This document shows positions 34,720 through 44,362 of a stretch of DNA of 64,000 nt, in pieces. This DNA comes from JACVRM01 sp963809765 (GTDB lineage: Bacteria; Actinomycetota; Thermoleophilia; Gaiellales; Gaiellaceae): positions 744,001 to 808,000 of the forward strand of contig CAWEKT010000001.1 in the NCBI GenBank assembly GCA_963809765.1, read 5' to 3'. The position numbers and the translations under genes are program-made. The notes beneath the pieces were generated by a model, which worked only from the letters and a program-made list of their open reading frames with translations, ran no database searches and was not told where the DNA came from. The number at the start of each line of letters is the position of its first letter. The stretch's first letter is position 1.

Positions 34720-35285
34720 CGGCACCGGCTGGCAGCTCGGCCATGGTCGACTGGCTGCCCGATCACCAGTTCTCCGAGCACCACCGGATCACGATCCACG
34801 CTCCGGCGGCCGCCGTCGAGCGGGCGTTGCGCGCCGTCTCGCTCGCAGACTTGCCGGTCGCCAGGGCGCTCTGGGCGGTGCGGCAGCTGCCGGCGGCTCT
34901 CCGGCGCCGGCAGCTGCGTGCGCGGGCGTCCGACCCGTTCCTGGCCGAGGTCTCCCGCGTGGGTGTGATCCTCGTCGACCGGCCGGGGTGGATCGTGGCC
35001 GGGATAGGCGGGCAGTTCTGGCGGCTCAGTGGCGGCGGCATGCAGCGCTTTGGCACCCCGGAGGAGTTCGCTGCCTGGGAGGCACGGGGATCGTGCAAGG
35101 CAACCCTCGAGTTCGCGTGGAGCGACGAGAGCCCGGTGCGGCTCGAGACGACGACGCGCGTTCACGTTCCCGACGCCTCGGCGCGCCGCTCGTTCGCCCG
35201 CTACTGGCGGGTGATCAGGCCCGCCAGCGGGCTCATCCGCATCCTGCTGCTGCGCGCCGTCAAGCGACGAGCGGAGGCGGCATGA
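34716..35285 (+). CDS. SRPBCC-like protein of unknown function
   Basis: About 189 residues from GTG 34716, which overlaps the M20 stop; ATG 34743 is the alternative. The N-terminus HHRITIHAPAAAVERALRAV and the later GWIVAGIGGQFWRLSGGG and ATLEFAWSDESPVRLETTTR look like a START/SRPBCC-type fold, often lipid- or ligand-binding. The C-terminus is basic and has a short hydrophobic run (GLIRILLLRAVKRR). No enzyme motif is visible. Confidence 0.6.
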   Translation: MTAPAGSSAMVDWLPDHQFSEHHRITIHAPAAAVERALRAVSLADLPVARALWAVRQLPAALRRRQLRARASDPFLAEVSRVGVILVDRPGWIVAGIGGQFWRLSGGGMQRFGTPEEFAAWEARGSCKATLEFAWSDESPVRLETTTRVHVPDASARRSFARYWRVIRPASGLIRILLLRAVKRRAEAA

Positions 35286-35335
35286 GGCACCCGAGCGAAG
35301 CCCGGCGAGGCGGGGCGCTCGCGTAGCATCGCGGC

Positions 35336-36211
35336 GTGCGGCTGGCGACGTTCGAGGCCGGCGGGGAGACCGTCGTCGGCGAGGTTCGCGGCGATACGGT
35401 CGTCGTGCTCGACGCGCCCGACATGCGGACCCTCTTCGAGCGCAGCGGCGCGGCACCGACCGGCCGGGAGCTGGCGCTCGCCGATGGGCGGCTCCGCGCG
35501 CCGATCGTGCCGAAGAAGTTCTTCCACACGGCCGGGAACTTCCGCGAGCACGAGGAGGAGTCGAAGCGGGTCGGCTGGTCGCACCGGATCGCGCCCTGGA
35601 TCGTCTTCTTCCAGAACGTGGACGCGATCGTCGGCCCCGAGGACGCGGTCGTCTACCCGGAGCACCTGACCGAGGAGCTCGACTACGAGCTCGAGCTTGC
35701 CGTCGTGATCGCCAAGCCGGGCAAGTGGTTCTCGCCCGAGGAGGCGGCCGACTACATCGGCGGCTACGTGATCTTCAACGACATCACCGCGCGGGACATC
35801 CAGCGGCGCGAGATGGAGTCCGGCGTCTTCTCCTACTGCAAGGCAATCGACACGTTCTGCCCGCTCGGCCCGTGGATCGTCACGCCCGACGAGATCCCCG
35901 ACCCGCACGACCTGGCCATGGAGCTGCGCGTCAACGGGGACGTCCGCCAGACGTCTCACTCCGGGAACATGAGCGTGACGATCCCCGAGATCCTCTCCCA
36001 CTACTCGGCGCTCGGGTACTCGGCCGGGGACGTCGTCTCGACCGGGACCGTGTCCGGCGTCGCCGGCTTCAGCGAGGACGCGGCGTCGCTCTACCTGAAG
36101 CCCGGGGACGTGATCGAGGCGGAGATCGAGCGCATCGGCGTGCTGCGCAACCCGGTCGTCTCCTGGGAGGAGGCGCACGGCGCGCCGGCCCCGGCGCGTG
36201 TCCGCTGGTGA
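35336..36211 (+). CDS. Fumarylacetoacetate hydrolase family protein
   Basis: 291 residues, a short FAH-superfamily member. The metal-binding core has KFFHTAGNFREHEEES, HLTEELDYELELAVVIAKPG (Glu ligands), GGYVIFNDITARDIQRREME and PLGPWIVTPDEIPDP. The C-terminal part has VVSTGTVSGVAGFS, matching the usual GTPxGxG region. Such enzymes cleave or decarboxylate 2-oxo-enol acids in aromatic or sugar-acid breakdown. GTG 35336 starts the frame; its stop overlaps the metallo-hydrolase start. Confidence 0.82.
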   Translation: MRLATFEAGGETVVGEVRGDTVVVLDAPDMRTLFERSGAAPTGRELALADGRLRAPIVPKKFFHTAGNFREHEEESKRVGWSHRIAPWIVFFQNVDAIVGPEDAVVYPEHLTEELDYELELAVVIAKPGKWFSPEEAADYIGGYVIFNDITARDIQRREMESGVFSYCKAIDTFCPLGPWIVTPDEIPDPHDLAMELRVNGDVRQTSHSGNMSVTIPEILSHYSALGYSAGDVVSTGTVSGVAGFSEDAASLYLKPGDVIEAEIERIGVLRNPVVSWEEAHGAPAPARVRW

Positions 36212-37038
36212 GCGAGCTCGCCGAGATGCGACCTCGGGAGGTTCGAGTCGGCGCCGTGCGCCTCGCGTCGGTGCCGGACGGCGTCGGCGCTGTCCTCGCG
36301 CTGGAAGAGGCCTACACGGGCATGGGTGCCGCGGACTGGGCGCCGTACCGTTCGCTCTACCCCGAGCTCTTCGCGGACGCCGAGTGGCGGCTGCCGGTCG
36401 TCTGCACGCTCATCCGCTGGGCCGAGAGCACCGTGCTCGTGGACGCCGGCTCCGGCCCGCCCGGATGGTGGGACTTCTGGCGTCCGGAGGCCGAGGGGCG
36501 GCTTCCGGGCAGTCTCCGCGACCTCGGGCTCGGCCCGGAAGCCGTCGAGACCATCTTCTTCACCCACTTCGACGGCGACCACATCGGCTGGCTCTCGGAC
36601 GGCGCCACGTTCGCGCACGCCCGACTCGTCGCCGCACCGGAAGCGGTAGCGCACGCCCGCGAGGAGACGTCGAGCGACTGGCTCCGTCGGGCGCTGGACG
36701 AGCGGGTCGAGCTCGTCGAGCCCGGCGACGAGTTACTGCCGGGGGTCACTGTCGTCTCCTATCCGGGTCACCGTCCCGGACACGCCGGCCTCGACGTCGT
36801 CTCCGAAGGGGAGCGCGCTGCGCTGATCGCCGACGCGGTACCGCACCCGGCGCTGCTGGACCGTCCCGACTGGCGCTTCACCTACGACCACGACGTCGAG
36901 CTTGCGGCGCGGACGCGTGAGCGCCTCACTGCCTCCGTGGTGAACACCGACACGGTCGTCGTCTGTGGCCACTTCCCCGGCAGCGGCATCGGCCGGGTTC
37001 GTCGCCGCGACGACATGGTCGTCTGGGAGGAGCTGTGA
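36208..37038 (+). CDS. Metallo-beta-lactamase-fold hydrolase
   Basis: 276 residues. The MBL metal motif reads THFDGDHIGW, so the second His of HxHxDH is Asp here, as in some divergent members. Further metal-site candidates are the His in SYPGHRPGHAGLDV, the Asp in AALIADAVPH and the late VVVCGHFPG. The fold suits a lactonase, glyoxalase II-like or quorum-quenching hydrolase; the substrate is unknown. It overlaps both neighbours by four bases, so it belongs to the operon from the FAH-family gene onward. Confidence 0.78.
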   Translation: MSELAEMRPREVRVGAVRLASVPDGVGAVLALEEAYTGMGAADWAPYRSLYPELFADAEWRLPVVCTLIRWAESTVLVDAGSGPPGWWDFWRPEAEGRLPGSLRDLGLGPEAVETIFFTHFDGDHIGWLSDGATFAHARLVAAPEAVAHAREETSSDWLRRALDERVELVEPGDELLPGVTVVSYPGHRPGHAGLDVVSEGERAALIADAVPHPALLDRPDWRFTYDHDVELAARTRERLTASVVNTDTVVVCGHFPGSGIGRVRRRDDMVVWEEL

Positions 37039-37289
37039 CGATCCAGCTGATCTCGGTGCTCGGGGCGGTGACGATCCTGCTGGCCTACGCCGGCAACCAG
37101 CTCGCCTGGCTTCGCGCCACCAGCCTGCTCTACGTCGTGGCCAACGCGGTCGGCGCCGCGATCCTCGGGGTCGTCGCCTTCGTAGAGGAGCAGTGGGGGT
37201 TCCTGCTGCTCGAAGGTGTGTGGGCCGTCGTCAGCGTCTACGCGCTGGTGCGAATCCTGACCGGTCGGCCGCCGGCAGCAGCGGCATGA
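37035..37289 (+). CDS. Small three-span membrane protein (CBU_0592-like)
   Basis: 84 residues with three predicted membrane helices: LISVLGAVTILLAYAG, TSLLYVVANAVGAAILGVV and LLLEGVWAVVSVYALVRIL. The length and pattern match the CBU_0592 family of small bacterial membrane proteins, function unknown. GTG 37035 and its stop each overlap a neighbouring gene, so it is translated with the metallo-hydrolase and the M24 peptidase. Confidence 0.75.
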   Translation: MTIQLISVLGAVTILLAYAGNQLAWLRATSLLYVVANAVGAAILGVVAFVEEQWGFLLLEGVWAVVSVYALVRILTGRPPAAAA

Positions 37290-38458
37290 CCTGGCCGCGC
37301 GACGAGGCCAAGCTGGCGCGCGTCCGTGAGCTCATGGCCGAACAGGGCCTGGACGCCATCGTCGCCAGGGCGCCCGACAACGTGCTCTACCTGTCCAACT
37401 ACTGGCCGATGAAGGGCTACGACGTCGTCGTGTTCGGCGCCGACGGGGCGATCGCGCTCGCCGCCCTGGAGCCGCAGGCGGAGGACGCCGCCAGGCAGGC
37501 GTGGACGGACGACATCCGGCTCTTCGCCGGCTACCACGAGCGCGATCCGCGGCCACCCACGGCCCGGGCGGTCGAGGCCGCGCAGGCCGCCGTCCGCGAC
37601 GCTGGTTACGGCCGGATCGGGCTCGAGCTGTCCCTCGGCACACAGGCCAGCGACCGCATGGTCGGCGAGCCGACCACGTACACGCACGACTTCTTCCATG
37701 CCTTCGGCACCGACGTGGTCGACGCCACGCCGCTGCTGGCCCGCGCGCGCGCCGTCAAGACCGACCAGGAGCTCGAGCGCATGCGGCTCGCGAACGAGCT
37801 GGCCGCGCAGGCGATGGAGCACGTCGCCTCCGAGCTCCGGCCCGGGATGAAGGAGAGCGAGGCGGCCGCGCTCTGGGAGGGCTACGTGCACGGGGTCGGG
37901 ACGGGGCTGGACGGTCGCGTCGAGCTCGCGCGCGGCTTCGCGCTCGTCTGGTCCGGGCCCGGGATCCGCACGTTCACGGCGACCGGCTCGAGACCGGTAC
38001 AGGAGCGCGAGCCGACGCTGTTCGAAATCTGGGTCTGCGTCGACGGCTACTGGTGCGACCACACGAAGAACCTCTGCCCGGGCGAGCTGACAGAGGAGTA
38101 CGAGCGCCTCGAGCGCGACCTGCTCGCCGTGTACCAGGAGGCCGTCGACAGCGTCCGGCCGGGCGCGAGCCTCGCCGAGCTCGACCGACTGATCCGTCAC
38201 GGCCTCGCCGAGATGGGCTATGGCGGCCAGCCGTCCCATCCCGTTTGCCACGGCGTCGGCGCCCGGGCGCACGAGCCGCCCTACGCGCACCAGGCCGGCG
38301 GCGGCGAGATACTCGAGAGGATGGTGTTGGCGATCGAGCCGGGCGTGTACTGGGACGGCGGCGGAGGGCTGCGGGTGGAGGACAACTTCCTCGTCACCGC
38401 GGGCGGCGCGGAGAAGCTCTCGCCCTTCCCCGACGGCGTGGTGATCGGGACACGATGA
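37286..38458 (+). CDS. M24 family Xaa-Pro-type metallopeptidase
   Basis: 390 residues. The N-terminal creatinase-like domain has LDAIVARAPDNVLYLSNYWP. The catalytic pita-bread domain retains the ligand regions: VDGYWCDHTKNLCPG (Asp), CHGVGARAHEPP (His), AIEPGVYWDG (Glu) and LRVEDNFLVT (Glu). Complete metal sites suggest an active aminopeptidase or prolidase acting in the cytoplasm. It overlaps both neighbours and lies in a run of catabolic genes. Confidence 0.83.
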   Translation: MTWPRDEAKLARVRELMAEQGLDAIVARAPDNVLYLSNYWPMKGYDVVVFGADGAIALAALEPQAEDAARQAWTDDIRLFAGYHERDPRPPTARAVEAAQAAVRDAGYGRIGLELSLGTQASDRMVGEPTTYTHDFFHAFGTDVVDATPLLARARAVKTDQELERMRLANELAAQAMEHVASELRPGMKESEAAALWEGYVHGVGTGLDGRVELARGFALVWSGPGIRTFTATGSRPVQEREPTLFEIWVCVDGYWCDHTKNLCPGELTEEYERLERDLLAVYQEAVDSVRPGASLAELDRLIRHGLAEMGYGGQPSHPVCHGVGARAHEPPYAHQAGGGEILERMVLAIEPGVYWDGGGGLRVEDNFLVTAGGAEKLSPFPDGVVIGTR

Positions 38459-39186
38459 GCCAGACGGAGCACTTCGACGCGGTCGCTGCGCGCTACGACG
38501 CGCTGCGCTCGGCCGGCGACTTCTCGGGCCTTCACGCGGCGCTCGCCGAGCTGGGGGAGCTCGCGGGCACGCGCCTGCTCGACGTCGGCTGCGGTACGGG
38601 TGCGCATCTCGCCGCCTTTCGTGACGCATTCGGCTGCTCCATCTCCGGGGTGGACGCCTCTCCCCGGATGCTGGAGGAGGCACGCGCGAGACTGCCGGAC
38701 GTCGACCTGAGGCAAGGGGTGGCCGAGGAGCTGCCGTTCGCGGAGGCGGCTTTCGACGCCGCGCTCATGATGCTCGTCGTCCAGCACCTCGATCGGCCGC
38801 GAGCATTCGCAGAAGCCCACCGGGTCCTCCGTGACGGCGGACGCCTGCTCGTCCACACGCCGAACCCCGACGGCTTCGAGCGCTCCTGGCTGGCGCCGTT
38901 CTTCCCGTCGTACGTGGGGGTCGAGCGGGCGCGCTTCCCGACGGCCGACGTCCTCGACAGGGAGCTCAGCGCAGCGGGGTTCAGTCGCATCGCCGTTCGA
39001 CAGCTCACGGTGCCACGGCGGTGGAGCCGGGAGTACGCGCTCGAGCGCCTCCGCGGCAGATACGCGTCGACGTTCGAGCTGCTTTCGGCGGAGGAGTTCG
39101 CGGCCGGTCTTGCGCGCGCCGAGCGCGAGCTGACTGACCCGGTCTCGTACACGCTGGAGTCCCTCATCGTCCGGGCCGACCGATGA
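38455..39186 (+). CDS. Class I SAM-dependent methyltransferase
   Basis: 243 residues. Motif I LLDVGCGTGAHLAAF, the acidic strand end GVDASPRML, LPFAEAAFDAALMMLVVQHL and the post-motif RVLRDGGRLLVHTPNP are those of small-molecule methyltransferases of the UbiE/Methyltransf_11 type. Substrate unknown. ATG 38455 overlaps the M24 stop, and its stop overlaps the HMGL-family gene. Confidence 0.83.
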   Translation: MSQTEHFDAVAARYDALRSAGDFSGLHAALAELGELAGTRLLDVGCGTGAHLAAFRDAFGCSISGVDASPRMLEEARARLPDVDLRQGVAEELPFAEAAFDAALMMLVVQHLDRPRAFAEAHRVLRDGGRLLVHTPNPDGFERSWLAPFFPSYVGVERARFPTADVLDRELSAAGFSRIAVRQLTVPRRWSREYALERLRGRYASTFELLSAEEFAAGLARAERELTDPVSYTLESLIVRADR

Positions 39187-40330
39187 TCTGGACGGGCGAC
39201 CTCAACAACCCGTACCGAATCAACGGCCGGGTCGGGCTCTACGACACGACTCTGCGCGACGGCGAGCAGACCGTCGGCGTCGTCCTCGATCCGCACGAGA
39301 AGCTCGAGATCGCACGCCTGCTGGACGAGGCCGGCGTCGACCGCATCGAGGCCGGGTTTCCCCGCGTCTCGGAGGACGACGCGAAGGCGGTGCGGCTGAT
39401 CTCGGACGCTGGTCTCCGGGCGGAGATCTGGGGGTTCTCGCGGGCGGTGCCCGCCGATCTCGAGGCGCTCGTCGAGCTCGGCGTCTCGCACTCGGTCATC
39501 GAGTCACCGATCTCGGATTTGAAGCTCGACGCGATCGGCGTGGCGCGGGAGACGATGCTCGAGCGCATCGCGAGCGCGATGCGGTTCGCGGCCGACCACG
39601 ACATCTACGCGGCCTTCTTCGGCGTCGACTCCACTCGGGCCGACCTCGAGTTCTTCCGGCGTGCCTACGAGACGGCGGTCGAAGCGGGCGCGCAGGAGGT
39701 CGCGGTCGTGGACACCCTCGGGATCGCGGCCCCGAGGCGGTCACCGACCTGGTCGGGCGGACGATTCAGTGGCTCGACGGGACGCCGGTCCACTTCCACG
39801 GGCACAATGACTTCGGTCTGGCCACGGCGAGTGCCGTCGCCGCGGTCCGGTCGGGCGCGACCTGGCTCCACGGCACGATCAACGGCATGGGCGAGCGGGC
39901 CGGCAACGCGAATCTCGGCGAGATCGCGCTCACGCTCCGCGCGGTGTACGGCGTCGAGAGCGGCCTGCGCCTCGAGCGCATCCGCGAGGTGTCGGAGCGC
40001 GTCCGGGAGCTCTCCGGCTACGCGCTCGAGCCCTGGAAGCCGCTCGTCGGCGAGAACCTCTTTCGCCGGGAGAGCGGCGCGGTCGCGAGCCAGTTTCACG
40101 ATCCGCCCTCGATCGAGCCGTACTCCTCGGAGCTCGTCGGCGCCGGCCGGTCGATCGTGCTCGGCAAGAAGAGCGGTCTCGACTCGGTGCGGATCAAGGC
40201 GGAGGAGCTGGGGCTCGAGCTGCCGGAGGCCCGGCGCGCCGAGGTGCTGGCCGCTGTCAAGCGGCTCGGCGCGGAGCGGCGCGGGCTGGTCAGCGACGAC
40301 GACTTCCGGCGCCTGGTGGAGAGCGCATGA
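39183..40330 (+). CDS. HMGL-family acyl-transferring synthase (homocitrate/isopropylmalate-synthase-like, one frameshift)
   Basis: About 382 residues. The DRE-TIM signature LYDTTLRDGEQTVGV and, after restoring one C near 39733, VHFHGHNDFGLATASAVAAV and GTINGMGERAGNANLGEIAL identify the family that condenses acetyl-CoA with 2-oxo acids. There is no C-terminal LeuA regulatory domain. The sequence IVLGKKSGLDSVRIKAEELG resembles homocitrate/citramalate-type enzymes more than authentic LeuA. The product cannot be fixed from sequence alone. It overlaps neighbours at both ends. Confidence 0.8.
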
Positions 40331-41785
40331 GCGAGGAGCGGTTCGCGGAGCTGAAGGCCCGCGTCGGCGAGCTCGACGACCTGCGCCGCTCGGGCTGGAT
40401 CCTCCACTGGGATCTCGAGACCCACATGCCCCCGGCCGGCGCCGAGCTGCGCGCCGAGCAGCTGGGCACGCTCGCCCGCATCCACCACGAGCGCTTCACC
40501 TCGGACGAGCTCGGCGAGCTCCTGGAGGAGCTGCGCCCGTACGGCGAGTCGCTGCCCTACGACAGCGACGAGGCGAGCCTGATCCGCGTCGCGAGCCGGG
40601 ACTACGCCCGCGCCCGCAGGGTTCCCGCGACGCTGCGCGCCGACCTCGTCCGCGCCGGCGCGAACGGGGCTCAGGTCTGGCGGCGAGCCCGTGAGGCGAA
40701 CGACTACGCGGTCTTCCAGCCGGCGCTCGAGCACAACCTCGAGCTCCAGGCGCAGTTCATCGCCTGCTTCAACGGCCACGCCGAGCCGTACGACGTCCTG
40801 CTCGAGGAGACCGAGCCGGGGCTGACGACTGCCGACGTCGCGGCCGTCTTCGCGCGGCTGCGAGAGGAGCTCGCGCCGCTGATCGCCTCGCTCGAGCCGC
40901 CGCGCGACGCGCCGCTCGATCTCGGCGCTGGACGTCGGCGGGCGCAAGGCGGCGGTCGACCGCGTCCTGGAGGGGATCGGCTTCGACCGCAGCTGGGGGC
41001 GGGTCGACAACTCCGTGCACCCCTTCATGACCCACTTCGCGATCGACGACGTGCGCCTGACCGTGTACCAGGAGGGCGACCTGCGCGCGCTCTATGCGGC
41101 GCTGCACGAGTTCGGCCACGGGCTCTACGAGCACGGCATCGACCCGGCGCTCGAGCGTACGCCGCTTGCCTCGGGCGCCTCGGGCGCGATCCACGAGTCG
41201 CAGAGCCTGCTCTGGGAGAACCGGGTCGGCCGCAGCGAGCCGTTCAGCCGCTGGCTCGGCGGCGTCCTGGGCGCCGACCCTGCCGAGCTCTACCGGACGG
41301 CGAACCGGGTGGAGCCGTCGCTCATCCGTGTCGACGCCGACGCCGTCACGTACAGCATGCACGTCGTCTTTCGCTTCGAGCTGGAGCGGGCGCTTGTGTC
41401 GGGCAGCCTCGCGGCACGCGACCTCCGCGAGGCCTGGAACGAGTCGGTGCGCGAGCTGCTCGGCGTCTCGGTCCCCGACGACCTGCGCGGCGTGCTCCAG
41501 GACATGCACTGGTCGGACACGCTCATGGGCGTCTTCCCGAGCTACGCCCTCGGGCACGTCGCCTCGGCCCAGATCTGGGAGCGTGCCCTCGCCGAGCTCC
41601 CAGGGCTCGAAGAGGGGTTCGCGGAGGGGAACTTCGAGCCGCTGCGTGAGTGGCTCCGCGCCAACCTCCACCGCCACGGGCGCAAGTTCACGACGACGCA
41701 GACGCTCGAGCGCGCGACCGGCAGCGGCTTCGATCCCGAGCCGCTCCTGCGCTACGTCCGTGAGACGCTCGCGCTCGCGGCGTGA
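40327..41785 (+). CDS. M32 family carboxypeptidase (Taq-type, one frameshift)
   Basis: About 485 residues after removing one base near 40921. All M32 landmarks are present: NSVHPFMTHF (HPF), DDVRLT (the DVRxT motif), the zinc site HEFGHGLYEHG, AIHESQSLLWEN (HESQ) and LIRVDADAVTYSMHV. These enzymes remove C-terminal residues from peptides in the cytoplasm using one divalent metal ion. The gene follows the HMGL-family gene with a four-base overlap. Confidence 0.87.
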
Positions 41786-41810
41786 GCGGTCACGAGAGAA
41801 GGAGGCGAGG

Positions 41811-42353
41811 ATGAGCCCCGACCAGGACATCGCGGCGGTCTTCGACGAGCACGTCGCTGCCGAGTTCGCTCACCGCGACCTCGACGCCACGATGGCGACG
41901 ATGACCGACGACCCGTACGTCTACCACGTGCCGGCGATGACCGGCGGCGACGGCGCCGACGACGTGCGGAGCTTCTACGGGAGCCACTTCATCGGCAAGT
42001 GGCCCGCCGACACGGAGATCGAAGCCGTCTCGCGCACGGTCGGCGCAGACCAGGTGGTGGACGAGCTGGTGATCTCGTTCACCCACGACATCGAGATGGA
42101 TGCACTGCTCCCAGGGGTGGCGCCAACGGGCCGCAGGGTGCGCTTGCCGTTCTGCGTCGTGGTCGGCTTCGCCGACGGCAAGGTCTCGCACGAGCACATC
42201 TACTGGGACCAGGCGTCGTTCCTCGTCCAGGTCGGCCTCCTGGATGGCCAGACGCTCCCGGTCACCGGCGCCGAGCAGGCGGAGAACCTGCTCGCCCGTC
42301 GCGCGGAGCCCATGAATGAGCTGATCCGGTCGGCGTCCGCAAAGTCGCCTTGA
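41811..42353 (+). CDS. SnoaL/NTF2-like protein
   Basis: 180 residues after a strong GAAGGAGG ribosome site. The predicted cone-shaped alpha+beta barrel fits SnoaL-like polyketide-cyclase/ketosteroid-isomerase relatives: AEFAHRDLDATMATMTDDPY, VRSFYGSHFIGKWP, VRLPFCVVVGFADGKVSHEH and IYWDQASFLVQVGLL. These domains bind small hydrophobic molecules; catalytic activity cannot be assigned. It lies between the M32 gene and the amino acid importer. Confidence 0.75.
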   Translation: MSPDQDIAAVFDEHVAAEFAHRDLDATMATMTDDPYVYHVPAMTGGDGADDVRSFYGSHFIGKWPADTEIEAVSRTVGADQVVDELVISFTHDIEMDALLPGVAPTGRRVRLPFCVVVGFADGKVSHEHIYWDQASFLVQVGLLDGQTLPVTGAEQAENLLARRAEPMNELIRSASAKSP

Positions 42354-42379
42354 CCTGCGCGAACCGTATGAAATCTAAT
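42350..42379 (+). promoter_or_regulatory. Possible promoter of the branched-chain-type importer
   Basis: TTGACC (42350-42355) and TCTAAT (42374-42379) are 18 bases apart, in an unusually AT-rich patch 40-70 bases before the binding-protein ATG at 42419. The match to the housekeeping consensus is fair. The -35 overlaps the stop of the preceding gene. Confidence 0.35.
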
Positions 42380-42418
42380 ACCGGCTGACCGTCGCACTAC
42401 CAACGAGGAGGGACGTGC

Positions 42419-43594
42419 ATGAGCAGGACGTGGAGGGTCGCAGCGCTCACGGGTGCGCTGGCGCTGGTGGCGAGCTTCGTGGTCGCGACGAGCGTGAGCG
42501 CATCGCCGCAGGCGACGATCACGATCGGCTGGGCTCACGACAGCAAGGGGGCGATGGCGCCCTTCGACGGACCCGCGCTGGCAGCAGCCAAGATCCGGGT
42601 CGCCGAGATCAACCGTAAGGGAGGCGTTGCAGGCAACCAGCTGCGGATCATCACGTGCGACACGCAGGGCAACGCGCCGGCGCGCGCGAAGCAGTGCGCC
42701 CGCCAGCTCCTGGCGCAGGGGCCACAGATCATCTTCACCACCTGCGACGTCGACTTCGCGACGCCGGTCGTCCAGGAGTCGATCAACCGCGGCCTGCTGA
42801 CGATCGCGCCCTGCATCGGCACCGACCAGATGGGGCCGAAGCGCTTCGGCGCCAAGGGCCGGCTCGCGTTCAGCTTCGGCAACATGGCGCAGGACGAGGG
42901 CTCGGCGATGGCGGAGTACGCCTACCGGAAGGGCTGGCGGACCGCCGCGATCGGGCGGAACACCCTGCTCGTGTACTTCAAGAACGTCGTCGACGCGTTC
43001 AAGGCCCGCTTCCAGCAGCTCGGCGGGCGTGTCGTCGCCACCGAGAGCTACCAGAGCTTCGCCAACAACGTGAACACGGCGGTGAGCCGGCTCAACAGCC
43101 GCAAGGTCGACGTGTACGTCACCTCGACTGCGTTCGCGGAGCTGCCCGCGTTCGTCTCCGGCTTCCGTTCGCTCGGGAACAAGACACCGGTGCTCAACTC
43201 CTGGGCCGGCGACGGCGTCTACTGGCTGCCGAAGAGCCCCCAGGTGACCGACCACTACGTGGTCACGTTCGCCTCGGTCTTCGGCGACGACCCGAACGCG
43301 GCCATCCGCCGCTATGCGAGGCTGATCAAGGCCGGTACCGGCGGCTTCGTCGGCGGCATCTCCGCCATCGACGCCCTTGCGGCCGTGATCAAGGCATCGG
43401 GCGGCTCGACGAACGGGGCGACGCTGGCGTCCCGGCTGGAGCGGTTCAAGAACGTCCCGACGATCTCCGGGAAGATCAGCTTCTCCCCGCAGTACCACAC
43501 CGTCTTCGGGCGCCAGTACCGGGTGATCAAGGTTCACAACAACAAGGCGCGCCTGGTCGGGTTCGTCAAGGCGAAGGTCATTCCCAAGATCTGA
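42419..43594 (+). CDS. Branched-chain-amino-acid-type ABC substrate-binding protein
   Basis: 391 residues with a Sec signal peptide (VAALTGALALVASFVVATSV) and no lipobox. The mature protein starts ATITIGWAHDSKGAM and carries the type I periplasmic-binding fold of the LivK family: AAKIRVAEINRKGGVAGNQL, FSFGNMAQDEGSAMAEYA and NKTPVLNSWAGDGVYW. Likely ligands are branched-chain or aromatic amino acids, amides or aromatic acids. ATP-binding and permease genes follow. ATG 42419 has GAGGAGG upstream. Confidence 0.87.
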   Translation: MSRTWRVAALTGALALVASFVVATSVSASPQATITIGWAHDSKGAMAPFDGPALAAAKIRVAEINRKGGVAGNQLRIITCDTQGNAPARAKQCARQLLAQGPQIIFTTCDVDFATPVVQESINRGLLTIAPCIGTDQMGPKRFGAKGRLAFSFGNMAQDEGSAMAEYAYRKGWRTAAIGRNTLLVYFKNVVDAFKARFQQLGGRVVATESYQSFANNVNTAVSRLNSRKVDVYVTSTAFAELPAFVSGFRSLGNKTPVLNSWAGDGVYWLPKSPQVTDHYVVTFASVFGDDPNAAIRRYARLIKAGTGGFVGGISAIDALAAVIKASGGSTNGATLASRLERFKNVPTISGKISFSPQYHTVFGRQYRVIKVHNNKARLVGFVKAKVIPKI

Positions 43595-44362
43595 TTGACG
43601 GAGCCGGCGCACGCGTCTGACGACGTACGGAGGCCCGGGGACACCCTCCGGGCCTCCGCCGTTTCCCGCTCGTTCGCGGGCGTCCAGGCCGTGCAGGACG
43701 TCTCGCTCGAGCTGCACCGGCACGAGGTCGTCGGCCTGATCGGGCCGAACGGGGCCGGCAAGTCGACCTTCGTCAACGTCCTCACCGGGTTCGACCGGCC
43801 GACGGCCGGCCGCGTCGCGCTCGGCGAACGCGACGTCACCCGCTGGAGCGCGCAGCGGCGCGCACGTGCTGGCCTGGCGCGCACGTTTCAGCACAGCCGC
43901 TCCTTCCGCGGCCTGAGCGTCCGCGAGAACGTCGAGGTCGCCGCGCTCGGCGTCCGGGCCGGGCCGCGCGAGGCGCGCCGCCGGGCAGAGGAGCTGCTCG
44001 GGGTCCTTGGCCTCACCCGGGTCGCGGAGCAGTCCGCCGGCTCGCTCGCGCACGGCGACGAGCGGCGGCTCGGAGTGGCGCGGGCGCTCGCCACACGGCC
44101 GCGCTTCGTGCTCATGGACGAGCCCGCGGCCGGGCTGCCGGAGTCCGAGGTGCCGGACTTCGCGGCGGTCGTCCGCTCGGTGCGGGACGAGCACGACGCA
44201 GGCGTCCTGCTGATCGAGCACAACATGGCGCTCGTCATGGACGTCTGCGACCGGCTCGTCGTCCTCGACCAGGGCCGGGTGCTCGCCGAGGGGACGCCGG
44301 CCGACATCCGCGCGAACCTCGACGTCGCCGCCGCCTACCTCGGCGAGGCGCCGGTCGGCTGA
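43595..44362 (+). CDS. Branched-chain-type ABC transporter ATP-binding protein (LivG-like)
   Basis: 255 residues if it starts at TTG 43595 directly after the binding-protein stop; no ATG or GTG lies before the conserved domain. It shows Walker A GLIGPNGAGKSTFVNVLTG, LARTFQHSRSFRGLSVREN, Walker B FVLMDEPAAGLPESE and the switch His in LIEHNMALVMD. The ABC signature is a divergent SLAHGDERRLGVARAL instead of LSGGQ. It powers import with the LivF-like partner. Its stop overlaps the next ATG. Confidence 0.84.
   Translation: MTEPAHASDDVRRPGDTLRASAVSRSFAGVQAVQDVSLELHRHEVVGLIGPNGAGKSTFVNVLTGFDRPTAGRVALGERDVTRWSAQRRARAGLARTFQHSRSFRGLSVRENVEVAALGVRAGPREARRRAEELLGVLGLTRVAEQSAGSLAHGDERRLGVARALATRPRFVLMDEPAAGLPESEVPDFAAVVRSVRDEHDAGVLLIEHNMALVMDVCDRLVVLDQGRVLAEGTPADIRANLDVAAAYLGEAPVG
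43629..43657. terminator. 10-bp hairpin at the head of the LivG-type gene
   Basis: GGAGGCCCGG and CCGGGCCTCC flank a nine-base loop, 35 bases after the binding-protein stop and inside the first codons of the next frame. It could attenuate readthrough so that binding protein exceeds transporter, or the true start of the next gene may be misplaced. Confidence 0.45.

Noticed and set aside
32800..34725. A 641-residue antisense frame over the LLM and M20 genes
   Set aside because: Shadow frame in high-GC DNA: no motifs, while the forward frames carry well-conserved enzymes.
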